The notes below the pieces were generated by a model. It was not told the DNA's origin. It was given only the letters and a program-made list of their open reading frames with translations, and did no database searches. Made by a program: the position numbers and the translations under genes. A stretch of 64,000 nucleotides of DNA from Pseudomonas furukawaii (GTDB lineage: Bacteria > Pseudomonadota > Gammaproteobacteria > Pseudomonadales > Pseudomonadaceae): positions 3,286,001 through 3,350,000 of the forward strand of contig NZ_AP014862.1 of NCBI RefSeq assembly GCF_002355475.1, given 5' to 3'. Of this stretch, positions 45,964 to 53,718 are shown one piece after another (within the stretch, counting starts at the first letter, position 1; each line of letters begins with the position of its first letter).

Positions 45964-47970
45964 ATGGCCCGAGCAACGGACTCCAATGCAAGTGTTTCAC
46001 TCACGGCAAGCAGCCTCGCTGACCTGTATCCCGAAGAAGCCTCCGCACGCGAGGCGATCGGACAGCTCGGCCAGCTCGTCCTCCTGGGCCACAGCGTCAC
46101 GCCCCTCGCCCTTCCCGACGCCATCGCCACCCACCTCACCGTCACCCTGCATAACGACGCCAGCCAGCGCCCCCTCGATGCCCTGGTGGCCGAGATCCAC
46201 CAGTTGCCCGCCGACGCCACGGCCGATCGCTACCAGCTGGTGCTGCGCCCCTGGCTCTGGTGGCTGGCCCTGGCCCGGAACAACCGCGTGTTCCAGAACC
46301 AGACCACCAGCGACATCGTCACCGGCATCTTCGCGGACCATGGCTTCACCGATTACCGGTTGGCGCTCAGCGGCAGCTACGAGCCGCGCGAATACTGCGT
46401 GCAATACGGCGAAACCGACTTCGCCTTCGTCTCGCGGCTGATGGAGGAGGACGGCATCTTCTGGTTCTTCACCCATGAGGCGGGCAAGCACAACCTCGTC
46501 CTGGGAGACAGCAACGATGCCTTCCCACCGATTCCCAACGGACCCGGGGTGCCCTACCTGGGCCAGGAGATCGGTGCGCGCGAATTGCACGGCGTGCGCT
46601 CCGGGCAGTTGTGCCTGCAGGCGGTCGCCGGGGCGTACAGCGCCACGGATTACGAATTCACCACCCCATCCACCTCCCTCTACAGCCAGGCCGAGGCGGT
46701 TGCGGGAACGCGCATGCTCTACGAGCACCCGGGCGGTTACACCACGAAGGCCCGTGGCGATGCGCTCGCCAAGCAACGGGTGGACGGGCTGCGCAGCCAG
46801 GAGAAACGCTTCATCGGCGAAAGCGATTGCCGCTGGCTGGTGCCCGGGCACTGGTTCACCCTGACGGGCCATGAGGACGAGAGTCTGAATATCGATTGGG
46901 TGGTGACCTCGGTCACCCACGAGGCCAGCCACACGCGCTACCACAATCGCTTCGAAGCCATCCCCAGGGCCACGACCTATCGCCCGGCCCGCGTCACGCC
47001 CAAGCCCCGCATGCACACCCAGACGGCGCTGGTGGTGGGCAAGGGCGGCGAGGAAATCTGGACCGACCAGTACGGCCGCATCAAGATCCAGTTCCCCTGG
47101 GACCGTGACGGCCGGAACGACGAGACGTCGTCCTGCTGGGTGCGCGTGGTGCTGCCCTGGAGCGGCAAGGGCTTCGGCATGCAGTTCATCCCGCGCATCG
47201 GCCAGGAGGTGATAGTCACCTTCATCGACGGCGACCCGGACCGCCCGCTGGTCACCGGCTGCGTCTACAACGGCGATAACGCCCTGCCCTACGCCCTGCC
47301 GGACAACCAGACCCAGTCCGGCATCAAGACCAGCTCCTCCAAGGGCGGCGGCGGCTTCAACGAGCTGCGCTTCGAGGACAAGAAAGAGGCCGAGGAGGTG
47401 TTTCTCCAGGCCCAGAAGGACCTCAAGGTGAATGTGCTCAACGACAGCACCGCCACCATCGGCCACGACGAGACCCTGACGGTGCAGAACGCCCGCACAC
47501 GCACGGTGAAGGACGGCGACGAGACCATCATCCTGGAGAAGGGCTCTCGCACCGTCACCCTCCAGACCGGCAGCGACACCCTCGACGTCAAGGACAGCCG
47601 TACCCTGACCGTCGGCGCCGACCAGACCCACAGCACCGGCGGCAACTACAGCCACAAGGTCAGCGGTAACTACGAGCTGACGGTGGACGGCAACCTCACC
47701 ATCAAGGTGACCGGCACGCTGAGCCTGCAGAGCGGCGGAGACTTCAGCGCCAGGAGCGACCAGAACCTCAGCACCCAGGCCGGCATGGCGCTGACCGACA
47801 AGGCCGGCACCTCGCTCACCAACCAGGCTGGTACGTCCCTGGACAACAAGGCCGGTACCACCCTGACCAATGACGCCGGCATCAGCCTCACCAACAAGGC
47901 CGCCGCCGAGCAGACCGTCGATGGCGGCGGCATGCTGACCCTCAAGGGCGGACTGGTGAAGGTGAACTGA
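45964..47970 (+). CDS. vgrG: T6SS spike protein VgrG (TssI)
   Basis: The 668-residue VgrG has a gp27-like N-terminal part, with YQLVLRPWLWWLALARNNRVFQ near residue 80 and REYCVQYGETDFAFVSRLMEEDGIFWFF near 140 (landmarks only). The gp5/OB part with YGRIKIQFPWDRDG follows at about 370, and then a DUF2345-like beta-helix needle. The end (609-648) is five octapeptide repeats of the type SLTNKAGT. There is no extra C-terminal effector domain. The N-terminus is shorter and more divergent than in typical VgrG proteins. It starts 23 bases after the HNH-like gene. Confidence 0.93.
   Translation: MARATDSNASVSLTASSLADLYPEEASAREAIGQLGQLVLLGHSVTPLALPDAIATHLTVTLHNDASQRPLDALVAEIHQLPADATADRYQLVLRPWLWWLALARNNRVFQNQTTSDIVTGIFADHGFTDYRLALSGSYEPREYCVQYGETDFAFVSRLMEEDGIFWFFTHEAGKHNLVLGDSNDAFPPIPNGPGVPYLGQEIGARELHGVRSGQLCLQAVAGAYSATDYEFTTPSTSLYSQAEAVAGTRMLYEHPGGYTTKARGDALAKQRVDGLRSQEKRFIGESDCRWLVPGHWFTLTGHEDESLNIDWVVTSVTHEASHTRYHNRFEAIPRATTYRPARVTPKPRMHTQTALVVGKGGEEIWTDQYGRIKIQFPWDRDGRNDETSSCWVRVVLPWSGKGFGMQFIPRIGQEVIVTFIDGDPDRPLVTGCVYNGDNALPYALPDNQTQSGIKTSSSKGGGGFNELRFEDKKEAEEVFLQAQKDLKVNVLNDSTATIGHDETLTVQNARTRTVKDGDETIILEKGSRTVTLQTGSDTLDVKDSRTLTVGADQTHSTGGNYSHKVSGNYELTVDGNLTIKVTGTLSLQSGGDFSARSDQNLSTQAGMALTDKAGTSLTNQAGTSLDNKAGTTLTNDAGISLTNKAAAEQTVDGGGMLTLKGGLVKVN
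47788..47907 (+). repeat. Five tandem 24-base (octapeptide) repeats in vgrG
   Basis: Codons 609-648 of vgrG encode ALTDKAGT, SLTNQAGT, SLDNKAGT, TLTNDAGI and SLTNKAAA. They are in-frame 24-base units forming successive turns of the needle's beta-helix. Copy number could vary between strains. Confidence 0.8.
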
Positions 47971-47972
47971 AG

Positions 47973-48518
47973 ATGGCGAAATCCGGCAAGCTCGACCTCA
48001 CCCGGGGGGACAACCGCCTGCAGGGGCATCTGCAGGACGGCCAGCTCGACGGCCCGGTGCGGATCGACGAAGCCGGACGCCCCCAGGCGCACCTCAGTTA
48101 CCGGGAAGGCGAACTGCACGGCACCGTCACCCTCTTCCACCCCAACGGCAGGATCTCCGCCCAGTTGCCCTACGTCCGGGGGCGGCTCCATGGCGTGGCC
48201 AGCTATCACGCCGTGGAGGGATGGCTGCAACGCAAGGTCAGCTTCCGCGACGGCCTGATGCACGGCGAAGCCGCCAGCTACTACCCGGACGGCAGCCTGG
48301 CGGAGCTGGAGCAGTACCGCGACGGTGTCAGAGACGGGCTGTACCAGCGCTACCACGGCAACGGCCAACTGGCCCAGCGCAGCCGTTACGCCCGGGGACG
48401 TACCCTTCAGGATGGACAGCAATTCGCCGAAGACGGCCGCCCCCTGGACGCCGAGGGCAAGCCCATGTCCAGGTTGCGCTGGTGGTGGAAGCGCTGGACC
48501 GAACCGGCGGAAGCCTGA
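47973..48518 (+). CDS. MORN-repeat protein, YwqK-antitoxin-like
   Basis: The 181-residue protein is built of MORN-type repeats: GELHGTVTLFHPNGRISAQL, GLMHGEAASYYPDGSLAELE and GVRDGLYQRYHGNGQLAQRS are successive units of about 22-25 residues. Proteins of this design are often annotated as YwqK-family antitoxins. It starts two bases after the vgrG stop, so it is part of the spike operon. It might be an immunity protein or an adaptor loading a cargo onto VgrG; both roles are inference. It has no signal peptide, and the C-terminal tail is basic and tryptophan-rich (RLRWWWKRW). Confidence 0.75.
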   Translation: MAKSGKLDLTRGDNRLQGHLQDGQLDGPVRIDEAGRPQAHLSYREGELHGTVTLFHPNGRISAQLPYVRGRLHGVASYHAVEGWLQRKVSFRDGLMHGEAASYYPDGSLAELEQYRDGVRDGLYQRYHGNGQLAQRSRYARGRTLQDGQQFAEDGRPLDAEGKPMSRLRWWWKRWTEPAEA

Positions 48519-48579
48519 GGCTCAGCACCGGGCTCCCGTCCGGCCCCAGGGAGAGGGGCCAGCCCGAATCCTTCATCGG

Positions 48580-48975
48580 CTAGGGAATCAGCATCTGCAC
48601 CTGGCCGGGCATGAGGATCTTGATCACGCCGCCCCAGGTGCACATCAGCGTGCTGTTGGCATCCAGCGCCGGCATGTTGCCCAGCAGCACGGTGGGCGCC
48701 CCGCCGGGAATCCAGGGCGTCGCGGTGGCGGGGATGCAGAGCATCGGTGTCAGCACGCCGAGGGCCGCCGCCGTGGCGGCGGCCACGGTCGGGTTCGCCA
48801 GGCTCTGGCACATGCCGAAGGTGGGAATGTTCACCAACGGGATGTGATCCATCAGGTTCGCCGCCGGCATGCCCCCTGTCAGGGTCCTGTTCGTTGGCAG
48901 CACATTCAGCACCGACGGCGCCACCCCGAAGCTGCATTGCAATGTCGCCCCACTGCACACCTGCGGGCATCCCAT
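48580..48975 (-). CDS. DUF4280 PAAR-like spike-tip protein
   Basis: The 131-residue product matches DUF4280. It opens with a Cys-rich strand (MGCPQVCSGATLQCSFG), then SVLNVLPTNRTLTGGMPAAN and a C-terminal part with CTWGGVIKILMPGQVQM. DUF4280 proteins are PAAR-like and thought to sharpen T6SS or related spikes. ATG 48975 follows GGAGGAGGACCGGCC. It is convergent with the MORN gene, with 61 bases between stops, so it is transcribed apart from vgrG. It has no fused toxin domain. Confidence 0.85.
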   Translation of the reverse strand: MGCPQVCSGATLQCSFGVAPSVLNVLPTNRTLTGGMPAANLMDHIPLVNIPTFGMCQSLANPTVAAATAAALGVLTPMLCIPATATPWIPGGAPTVLLGNMPALDANSTLMCTWGGVIKILMPGQVQMLIP

Positions 48976-49058
48976 GGCCGGTCCTCCTCCGTTCGTCGCC
49001 TGACACTCTAGACCAGGACCTGAACACCCACACGCAGCCCACCCCCACAGAGATTTCC

Positions 49059-49076
49059 GTATCACATATTCGATAC
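49059..49076. promoter_or_regulatory. PaaX operator candidate upstream of paaA, site 1
   Basis: GTATC (49059-49063) and GATAC (49072-49076) form an inverted repeat within GTATCACATATTCGATAC. This closely matches the site at 21497-21516 before paaF; the first nine bases are identical. Confidence 0.5.
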
Positions 49077-49259
49077 AGGATTTCAGCACCCCCTTGCGGA
49101 TACGAAATCATTCGAGAACGCAGCTCAAAGGCCTGGGATTGAGCGCCTGCTGCCACAAATCGCAAACAGATCAGCACCCATAACCGGACCGGGCAGCCTA
49201 GCCTCCCTGCACGGAACGCTGCCGGGAATGCATACCCAAGCGATACAAAAATCTAATTC

Positions 49260-49296
49260 GATACGAACATTAGTGTTTGATATTTGTTTTCGTATC
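49260..49296. promoter_or_regulatory. PaaX operator candidate upstream of paaA, site 2
   Basis: GATACGAA (49260-49267) and TTCGTATC (49289-49296) are perfect inverted copies 21 bases apart. They flank the likely paaA promoter, 60 to 96 bases before the start codon. Confidence 0.55.
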
Positions 49297-49355
49297 ATTT
49301 AAAAATGGCGCCATGGCCAAGCCACCCCACGAACCCCGCATGGCTGGAGAACGGC

Positions 49356-50345
49356 ATGTACGCACAATTGGTTGAGACCGGCGTGAAGCGCGTGAAGGCG
49401 CTGGAGGAAATGTCCCCCGAAGAGCGCGCCTTCCAGGAAAAGATCGACGCCGAGATCAAGATCGAACCGAAGAACTGGATGCCGGACGCCTATCGGCAGA
49501 CCCTGATCCGGCAGATTTCCCAGCACGCCCACTCCGAGATCGTCGGCATGCTGCCGGAAGGCAACTGGGTCACCCGTGCCCCGACCCTGAAGCGCAAGCT
49601 GCAGCTGATGGCCAAGATCCAGGACGAGGCCGGCCACGGGCTGTACCTCTACAGCGCCATGGAAACCCTGGGCGCCTGCCGTGACGAGGAAGTGGCCAAG
49701 CTGCACAGCGGCCGCGCCAAGTACTCCAGCATCTTCAACTACCCCACCCTGAACTGGGCGGACATGGGCGCCGTGGGCTGGCTGGTGGACGGCGCCGCCA
49801 TCGTCAACCAGGTGGTGCTGCAGCGGACCTCCTACGGCCCCTACTCCCGCGCCATGATCCGCATCTGCAAGGAAGAGTCCTTCCACCAGCGCCAGGGCTA
49901 CGAAATCCTCCTGCACATGATGCGTCACGGTAACCAGGCCCAGAAGGACATGGTCCAGGACGCCATCAACCGCCTCTGGTGGCCGGCCCTGATGATGTTC
50001 GGCCCGAGTGACGCCGACTCGCCCAACAGCGCCCAGTCCATGGCCTGGAAGATCAAGCGCCAGAGCAATGACGAGCTGCGCCAGCGCTTCATCGACCAGA
50101 CCGTGCCGCAACTGGAGCTCCTGGGCTGCACCGCACCCGACCCCGAACTCAAGTGGAACGAAGAACGCGGCCACTACGACTTCGGCGCCATCGACTGGAG
50201 CGAGTTCTACGAGGTCCTCAAGGGCAATGGCCCCTGCAACCACGAGCGCATCGCCACCCGCCGCAAGGCGATCGAGGACGGCGCCTGGGTCCGCGAAGCC
50301 GCCGTGGCCCACGCCCGCAAAAGAAAGCAGAAAGACGCCGCCTAA
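49356..50345 (+). CDS. paaA: Phenylacetyl-CoA epoxidase catalytic subunit PaaA
   Basis: The 329-residue subunit has the ferritin-like di-iron fold with metal-ligand helices [17 protein letters not shown] and [18 protein letters not shown]. It is the catalytic subunit that forms 1,2-epoxyphenylacetyl-CoA with O2 and electrons from PaaE. ATG 49356 gives [19 protein letters not shown], the conserved PaaA N-terminus, after GGAGAACGGC; the frame is open 72 bases further upstream into the promoter. It opens the paaABCDE block directly after the T6SS region. Confidence 0.96.
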   Translation: MYAQLVETGVKRVKALEEMSPEERAFQEKIDAEIKIEPKNWMPDAYRQTLIRQISQHAHSEIVGMLPEGNWVTRAPTLKRKLQLMAKIQDEAGHGLYLYSAMETLGACRDEEVAKLHSGRAKYSSIFNYPTLNWADMGAVGWLVDGAAIVNQVVLQRTSYGPYSRAMIRICKEESFHQRQGYEILLHMMRHGNQAQKDMVQDAINRLWWPALMMFGPSDADSPNSAQSMAWKIKRQSNDELRQRFIDQTVPQLELLGCTAPDPELKWNEERGHYDFGAIDWSEFYEVLKGNGPCNHERIATRRKAIEDGAWVREAAVAHARKRKQKDAA

Positions 50346-50387
50346 CCAATTCCGCCTCTGAGCTCGCGAGCTAGAGCAGAACTAGGC

Positions 50388-50446
50388 GGAAACAGCCACG
50401 GGCGCGGAGTTTACGACTGTAAATGAGCAAGCCCGAGGCTGTTTCC
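50388..50446. repeat. Structured intergenic element, copy A (paaA-paaB)
   Basis: Three nested inverted repeats fold this stretch. GGAAACAGCC (50388-50397) pairs with GGCTGTTTCC (50437-50446), CGGGC (50399-50403) with GCCCG (50431-50435), and TTTAC (50410-50414) with GTAAA (50419-50423). It occupies the 154-base gap between paaA and paaB, where no gene is present. A related element in reverse orientation lies at 52083-52175. Confidence 0.75.
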
Positions 50447-50499
50447 AACGACGTTATGCCGACGCGCAGCAGCTCATGCCTGATGAGCAGGAGAACACC

Positions 50500-50781
50500 A
50501 TGACTGAGTGGACCCTTTTCGAAGTTTTCGTACGCAGCAAGCACGGCCTCAACCACAAGCACGTCGGCAGCGTTCACGCCGCCGATGCCCGCATGGCCAT
50601 CGAGAACGCCCGCGAGCTGTACACCCGCCGCAACGAGGGCGTGAGCCTCTGGGTGGTGCCTTCGGCGCTGATCACCGCCTCCTCCCCGGACGAGAAGGAG
50701 CCGCTGTTCGATCCCGCCCAGGACAAGGTCTACCGCCACGCCAGCTTCTACGAGCTGCCGGCCGAAGTCGGCCACATGTGA
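50500..50781 (+). CDS. paaB: Phenylacetyl-CoA epoxidase subunit PaaB
   Basis: The small 93-residue subunit opens with MTEWTLFEVFVRSKHGLNH and contains HVGSVHAADARMAIENARELYTRR (landmark split by family convention at HAADA), as in all PaaB proteins. It bridges PaaAC dimers in the epoxidase complex. ATG 50500 follows GCAGGAGAACACC; an ATG eight codons upstream would add an untypical leader. Confidence 0.95.
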   Translation: MTEWTLFEVFVRSKHGLNHKHVGSVHAADARMAIENARELYTRRNEGVSLWVVPSALITASSPDEKEPLFDPAQDKVYRHASFYELPAEVGHM

Positions 50782-50791
50782 GGCGCCTGCC

Positions 50792-51553
50792 ATGACTGCC
50801 AAGCACGATCTGATCGAATACCTGCTGCGCCTGGGCGACAGCGCCCTCATCCAGGGCCAGCGCCTCTGCGAATGGTGCGGCCGCGCGCCGGCCCTGGAAG
50901 AGGAGCTGGCCCTGATGAACGTCGGCCTCGACCTGGTGGGCCAGGCGCGCAACTGGCTGGACTACGCCGCCGAGCTGCTGGATGACGGCCGCGACGCCGA
51001 CCAGCTCGCCTTCCGCCGCGACGAGCGCGCCTACCGCAACCTGCTGCTGGTGGAACAACCCAATGGCGACTTCGCCGTCACCCTGCTCAAGCAGTTCCTC
51101 TACGACGCCTGGCACTTCCAGGTGCTGCATGGCCTGACCGGCTCCAGCGACGAGCGCGTCGCCGGCATCGCCGCCAAGGCCCTGAAGGAAGTCACCTACC
51201 ACCTGCGTCGCTCCGGCGAGTGGGTGGAGCGCCTGGGCGACGGCACCGAGGAGAGCCACCGGCGCATGCTCGCCGCCGTGCGGGAGCTGTGGCGCTTCAC
51301 CGTCGAACTGGTGAATGGCGACGAGGTGGAACGACGCCTGTTAGACGCCGGCATAGCCCCGGACCCGCAGGAAGTCGCCGCCGGCTGGCAGGCCAAGGTG
51401 GCCGACATCTTCGCCAGCGCGACCCTGCCCTTGCCGGAGCCGGCCAGCCACTTCTACCTGTCCGGCCGCCGGGGCCTGCACACCGAGCACCTGGGTCTGA
51501 TCCTGGCCGAGATGCAGTTCCTCCAGCGGGCCTACCCCGATGCGTCCTGGTGA
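50792..51553 (+). CDS. paaC: Phenylacetyl-CoA epoxidase structural subunit PaaC
   Basis: The 253-residue ferritin-like subunit has conserved GDSALIQGQRLCEWCGRAP, ALMNVGLDLVGQARNWLDYA and KALKEVTYHLRRSGEWVERL segments. It pairs with PaaA as a scaffold without a working di-iron site. It starts ten bases after paaB and overlaps paaD by 14 bases. Confidence 0.95.
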   Translation: MTAKHDLIEYLLRLGDSALIQGQRLCEWCGRAPALEEELALMNVGLDLVGQARNWLDYAAELLDDGRDADQLAFRRDERAYRNLLLVEQPNGDFAVTLLKQFLYDAWHFQVLHGLTGSSDERVAGIAAKALKEVTYHLRRSGEWVERLGDGTEESHRRMLAAVRELWRFTVELVNGDEVERRLLDAGIAPDPQEVAAGWQAKVADIFASATLPLPEPASHFYLSGRRGLHTEHLGLILAEMQFLQRAYPDASW

Positions 51554-52070
51554 GCTGATCGCCAGCGACCGCGTCCACGGCCCCCTCGGCGCCGAGGACC
51601 TGAGCCGCGCCTGGCATGTGCTGGACGCGGTGATGGACCCGGAGGTGCCGGTGGTGAGCGTGGTGGACCTCGGCATCGTGCGTGCGGTGGACGGGCGGGA
51701 CGGCGAGCTGCATGTGGTGGTCACCCCCACCTACTCCGGCTGCCCGGCCACCGAGGTCATCGAGCGGGATATCGAGCAGGCGCTGCTGCAGGCGGGGTTC
51801 GCCCCGCGCCTGGAGCGCCGCCTGACCCCGGCCTGGACCACCGACTGGATCAGCGAGGAAGGCCGCGAGCGCCTGCGCGCCTACGGCATCGCCCCGCCGG
51901 TGGGCAGCGCCAGCAAGCGCAGCCTGCTGGGGGAAACCCTCGAGATCCGTTGCCCCCAGTGCGGCAGCGCCCATACCGAGCGGCTCAGTGAATTCGGCTC
52001 CACGGCCTGCAAGGCCTTGCACCGTTGCAAGGACTGCCTCGAACCCTTCGATTACTTCAAGTGCATCTAG
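51540..52070 (+). CDS. paaD: PaaD, Fe-S/maturation protein of the epoxidase
   Basis: The 176-residue protein has an N-terminal DUF59/MIP18-like domain with MDPEVPVVSVVDLGIVR and TPTYSGCPATEVIE. A C-terminal Cys-rich part follows (CPQCGSAHTERLSEFG, then CKALHRCKDC and FKCI) that could bind a metal. PaaD is needed for an active epoxidase, probably through Fe-S cluster assembly. It is translationally coupled to paaC. Confidence 0.93.
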   Translation: MRPGELIASDRVHGPLGAEDLSRAWHVLDAVMDPEVPVVSVVDLGIVRAVDGRDGELHVVVTPTYSGCPATEVIERDIEQALLQAGFAPRLERRLTPAWTTDWISEEGRERLRAYGIAPPVGSASKRSLLGETLEIRCPQCGSAHTERLSEFGSTACKALHRCKDCLEPFDYFKCI

Positions 52071-52082
52071 GAGGACGAAGAC

Positions 52083-52175
52083 AAACGACTGCGCTCGGCC
52101 ATGGGTTGTTGGAAACAGGCTCGCCTGGCCTTCGCTCGATACGTTTGTTTTCGCCCTCCACGCGGCCGAGCCGCA
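52083..52175. repeat. Structured intergenic element, copy B (paaD-paaE), reversed
   Basis: Read on the minus strand, this stretch shares the core CGAGSCTGTTTCCAAC and the following GCCGA...GCGCAG bases with copy A at 50388-50446. The ends GCTCGGCC and GGCCGAGC are inverted repeats. It fills the 114-base gap between paaD and paaE. Confidence 0.6.
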
Positions 52176-52184
52176 GGAGAGAAA

Positions 52185-53261
52185 ATGAGCAAGTTCCATA
52201 GCCTCACCATCAAAGACGTGCGCCCGGAAACCCGCGATGCGGTATCCATCGCCTTCGACATTCCCGGCGAGCTGGCCGAGACCTTCCGCTTCACCCAGGG
52301 CCAGCACCTGGTGATGCGTGCCCAGCTCGACGGTGAGGAAGTGCGCCGCTCCTACTCCATCTGCACCGGCGTCAACGACGGCGAGCTGCGAGTCGCCATC
52401 AAGCGCGTCGCCGGCGGGCGCTTCTCGGCCTACGCCAATGAAAGCCTCAAGGTCGGCCAGCACCTGGAGGTCATGCCGCCGTCCGGCCACTTCCATGTTG
52501 AACTCGATCCGGCCCGCGCCGGCCAGTACCTGGCGGTGGCCGCCGGCAGCGGCATCACGCCGATCCTGTCGATCATCAAGACCACCCTGGAAACCGAGCC
52601 GCAGAGCCGCTTCACCCTGATCTACGGCAACCGCTCCAGTGGCGCCGCGCTGTTCCGTGAGCAGCTGGAAGACCTGAAGAATCGCTACCTGCAACGGCTG
52701 AACCTGATCTTCGTGTTCAGCCGCGAGCAGCAGGACGTCGACCTGTACAACGGCCGCATCGACGCCGACAAGTGTGGCCAGCTGTTCCAGCGCTGGATCG
52801 ACGTCAAGGCGCTGGACGCCGCCTTCATCTGCGGCCCCCAGGCCATGACCGAAACCGTGCGCGACCAGTTGAAAGGCAACGGCATGCCCGCCGAGCGCAT
52901 CCACTTCGAGCTGTTCGCCGCCGCGGGCGGCAGCGCGAAACGTGAAGCCCGCGAAGCCGCGCGCACCACCGACAGCGCCCTGAGCCAGGTCACGGTGATC
53001 AGCGATGGCCGCGAGATGACCTTCGAGCTGCCGCGCAACAGCGTCAGCGTGCTCGACGCCGGCAACGCCCAGGGCATGGAACTGCCCTATTCCTGCAAGG
53101 CCGGCGTCTGCTCCACCTGCAAGTGCAAGGTGATCGAGGGCGAGGTGGAGATGGACAGCAACTTCGCCCTGGAAGACTACGAAGTGGCGGCCGGCTACGT
53201 GCTGTCCTGCCAGACCTTCCCCCTCAGCGAAAAGGTGGTCCTGGACTTCGACCAGCTTTGA
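52185..53261 (+). CDS. paaE: Phenylacetyl-CoA epoxidase reductase PaaE
   Basis: The 358-residue reductase has an FAD-binding domain (RRSYSICTGVNDGELRVAIK), an NAD(P)-binding domain (VAAGSGITPILSIIKTTLE) and a C-terminal plant-type 2Fe-2S ferredoxin domain (YSCKAGVCSTCKCKV with a final Cys in VLSCQTFP). It passes electrons from NADPH to PaaA. ATG 52185 follows GCAGGAGAGAAA. A REP element follows the gene at 53271. Confidence 0.95.
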   Translation: MSKFHSLTIKDVRPETRDAVSIAFDIPGELAETFRFTQGQHLVMRAQLDGEEVRRSYSICTGVNDGELRVAIKRVAGGRFSAYANESLKVGQHLEVMPPSGHFHVELDPARAGQYLAVAAGSGITPILSIIKTTLETEPQSRFTLIYGNRSSGAALFREQLEDLKNRYLQRLNLIFVFSREQQDVDLYNGRIDADKCGQLFQRWIDVKALDAAFICGPQAMTETVRDQLKGNGMPAERIHFELFAAAGGSAKREAREAARTTDSALSQVTVISDGREMTFELPRNSVSVLDAGNAQGMELPYSCKAGVCSTCKCKVIEGEVEMDSNFALEDYEVAAGYVLSCQTFPLSEKVVLDFDQL

Positions 53262-53270
53262 ACCCAGACC

Positions 53271-53330
53271 GTAGGAGCGAGCTTGCTCGCGAAGCGCTAT
53301 GGCAGCCTCCGTTCGCGAGCTCGCTCCTAC
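53271..53330. repeat. REP-like palindromic element 2
   Basis: GTAGGAGCGAGCTTGCTCGC and its inverted partner GCGAGCTCGCTCCTAC bracket a short spacer. This nearly perfect element sits between paaE and the import cassette. Confidence 0.9.
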
Positions 53331-53409
53331 AGAAAAGCGCAATACCCGGGCCTTGCCGTCGGCCCATTGAAGGACCGTCTCAACAATCACAAGAAGAGAG
53401 AAAGCAACC

Positions 53410-53718
53410 ATGACCTCGCAAGACCTTGATCGCATCCGGCAGAACCCGGACTTCATCCAGCTGGTCCGGCGCAAGCAGCGCCTGACCTGGAGCCTGACCG
53501 CCGCCATGCTGGTCATCTACTACGGCTTCGTGCTGCTGGTGGCCTTCGCCCCCGGCGTGCTCGGCCAGTCGCTCAATGGTGGCGTCACCAGCGTGGGCAT
53601 GCTGGTGGGCGTTGGCGTGATCCTGCTGTCCTTCGCCCTCACCGGGATCTACGTCAAGCAGACCAACAGCGTGATCGACCCGCTGAACGCCAAGGTCAAG
53701 GAGGAATGTGGCCAATGA
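53410..53718 (+). CDS. DUF485 inner-membrane protein of the phenylacetate import cassette
   Basis: The 102-residue protein has two membrane spans (about residues 23-47 and 60-82) and the DUF485 N-terminus with [18 protein letters not shown]. It pairs with the following symporter, whose ATG overlaps its stop (ATGA). It parallels the gene at 1777-2106 in both sequence and position. Confidence 0.9.
   Translation: MTSQDLDRIRQNPDFIQLVRRKQRLTWSLTAAMLVIYYGFVLLVAFAPGVLGQSLNGGVTSVGMLVGVGVILLSFALTGIYVKQTNSVIDPLNAKVKEECGQ

Larger units (their letters stand above)
48976..49355. other. Control region between the DUF4280 gene and paaA, 380 bases
   Basis: No gene is seen. The stretch is AT-rich relative to both neighbours and holds repeated GATAC/GTATC motifs at 49059-49076, 49099-49106, 49242-49246 and 49260-49296. 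TTGATA at 49277-49282 and the TATCATTTAAAAAT tract at 49293-49306 are the most promoter-like bases for paaA, without an ideal spacing. It must carry the paaABCDE promoter. Confidence 0.55.

Noticed and set aside
28034-49355. Mobile-element origin of the T6SS block
   Set aside because: I looked for transposases, integrases, tRNA genes and matching direct repeats at both ends and found none, so an insertion mechanism cannot be claimed.
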